Source: JBAYJY01 sp041664945 | GTDB lineage: Bacteria > UBP15 > UBA6099 | NCBI GenBank assembly: GCA_041664945.1 | Contig: JBAYJY010000256.1 | Location: 1 to 5,020, forward strand | Reading direction: 5' to 3' | Length of the DNA stretch: 5,020 bases | Shown: piece after piece, positions 5,009 to 5,020 of the stretch | How positions within the stretch are numbered: position 1 is the first letter of the stretch | Layout of the letters: every line of letters starts with the position of its first letter | Position numbers and translations under genes: made by a program | The notes under the pieces: generated by a model | Seen by the model: the letters and a program-made list of their open reading frames with translations, nothing else | Databases searched by the model: none | Told to the model about the DNA's origin: nothing

Positions 5009-5017
5009 TAAGGAGGG
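5009..5017 (+). promoter_or_regulatory. Shine-Dalgarno-like site at the window edge
   Basis: TAAGGAGGG lies four to twelve bases from the right edge and contains the same octamer AAGGAGGG used by the flagellin gene. With normal spacing, a rightward start codon would fall just outside the window, near 5022-5026. The gene itself is not visible. Confidence 0.45.
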
Positions 5018-5020
5018 CTT

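Larger units (their letters stand above)
4496..5020 (+). other. Purine-rich stretch with only tiny ORFs, no convincing gene
   Basis: The plus strand is strikingly A/G-rich, above all beyond 4600, as transcribed or coding strands often are, but no long frame is open. Short frames include 4593-4685 (30 codons, Lys/Glu-rich, no SD, start just after a 6-bp hairpin at 4575-4589), 4716-4880 (listed separately), and 4882-4974 (30 codons, very basic). A GC-rich hairpin pairs 4809-4816 with 4828-4835. It could be a long leader for a gene beyond the edge, a decayed gene, or a cluster of very small genes. Confidence 0.4.

Noticed and set aside
1..5020. CRISPR arrays, tRNA or rRNA genes, insertion sequences, or phage attachment sites.
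   Set aside because: No regularly spaced repeats, no tRNA-like cloverleaf or rRNA core sequence, no transposase frame and no terminal inverted repeats were seen on either strand.

Overview
The window looks like a stretch of a flagellated, probably anaerobic bacterium of roughly half-GC composition. The grounds are a tungsten/molybdenum-pterin aldehyde:ferredoxin oxidoreductase (AOR) next to an iron-type alcohol dehydrogenase, and a bacterial flagellin with a sigma-28 promoter. I cannot place it in a phylum from this sequence; an uncultivated lineage is possible but not shown.

Layout. The left 2.9 kb is one leftward gene set, read in the order SCP2-like protein (2916-2323), AOR (2227-359), Fe-alcohol dehydrogenase (253 to beyond base 1). 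Each gene has its own good Shine-Dalgarno (SD) sequence and the gaps are about 100 nt. A sigma-70-type promoter with an extended -10 (3015-2986) lies ahead of the first gene. The enzymes suggest interconversion of a carboxylic acid, aldehyde and alcohol with ferredoxin and NAD(P)H as electron carriers. The SCP2-like protein may handle a hydrophobic substrate (inference).

A 479-nt divergent intergenic region (2917-3395) holds the AOR-side promoter, a pair of TTCC-N-GGAA palindromes, scattered ATTGC/GCAAT repeats, and a sigma-28 promoter with a perfect GCCGATAA -10. The flagellin leader that follows has a hairpin presenting AGGA in its loop, plus a second GGA inside the SD. This is the arrangement expected for CsrA translational repression, as known for flagellin in Bacillus subtilis.

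The right part is a compact rightward flagellin gene (3396-4232) with a perfect 12-bp intrinsic terminator. It is followed by about 690 nt without a convincing protein gene. The first part of that stretch (about 4333-4495) is a candidate structured RNA ending in a second strong terminator. The rest is purine-rich with only tiny ORFs, one of which (54 codons) has an SD. An SD-like AAGGAGGG at the window end suggests that another rightward gene starts just outside.
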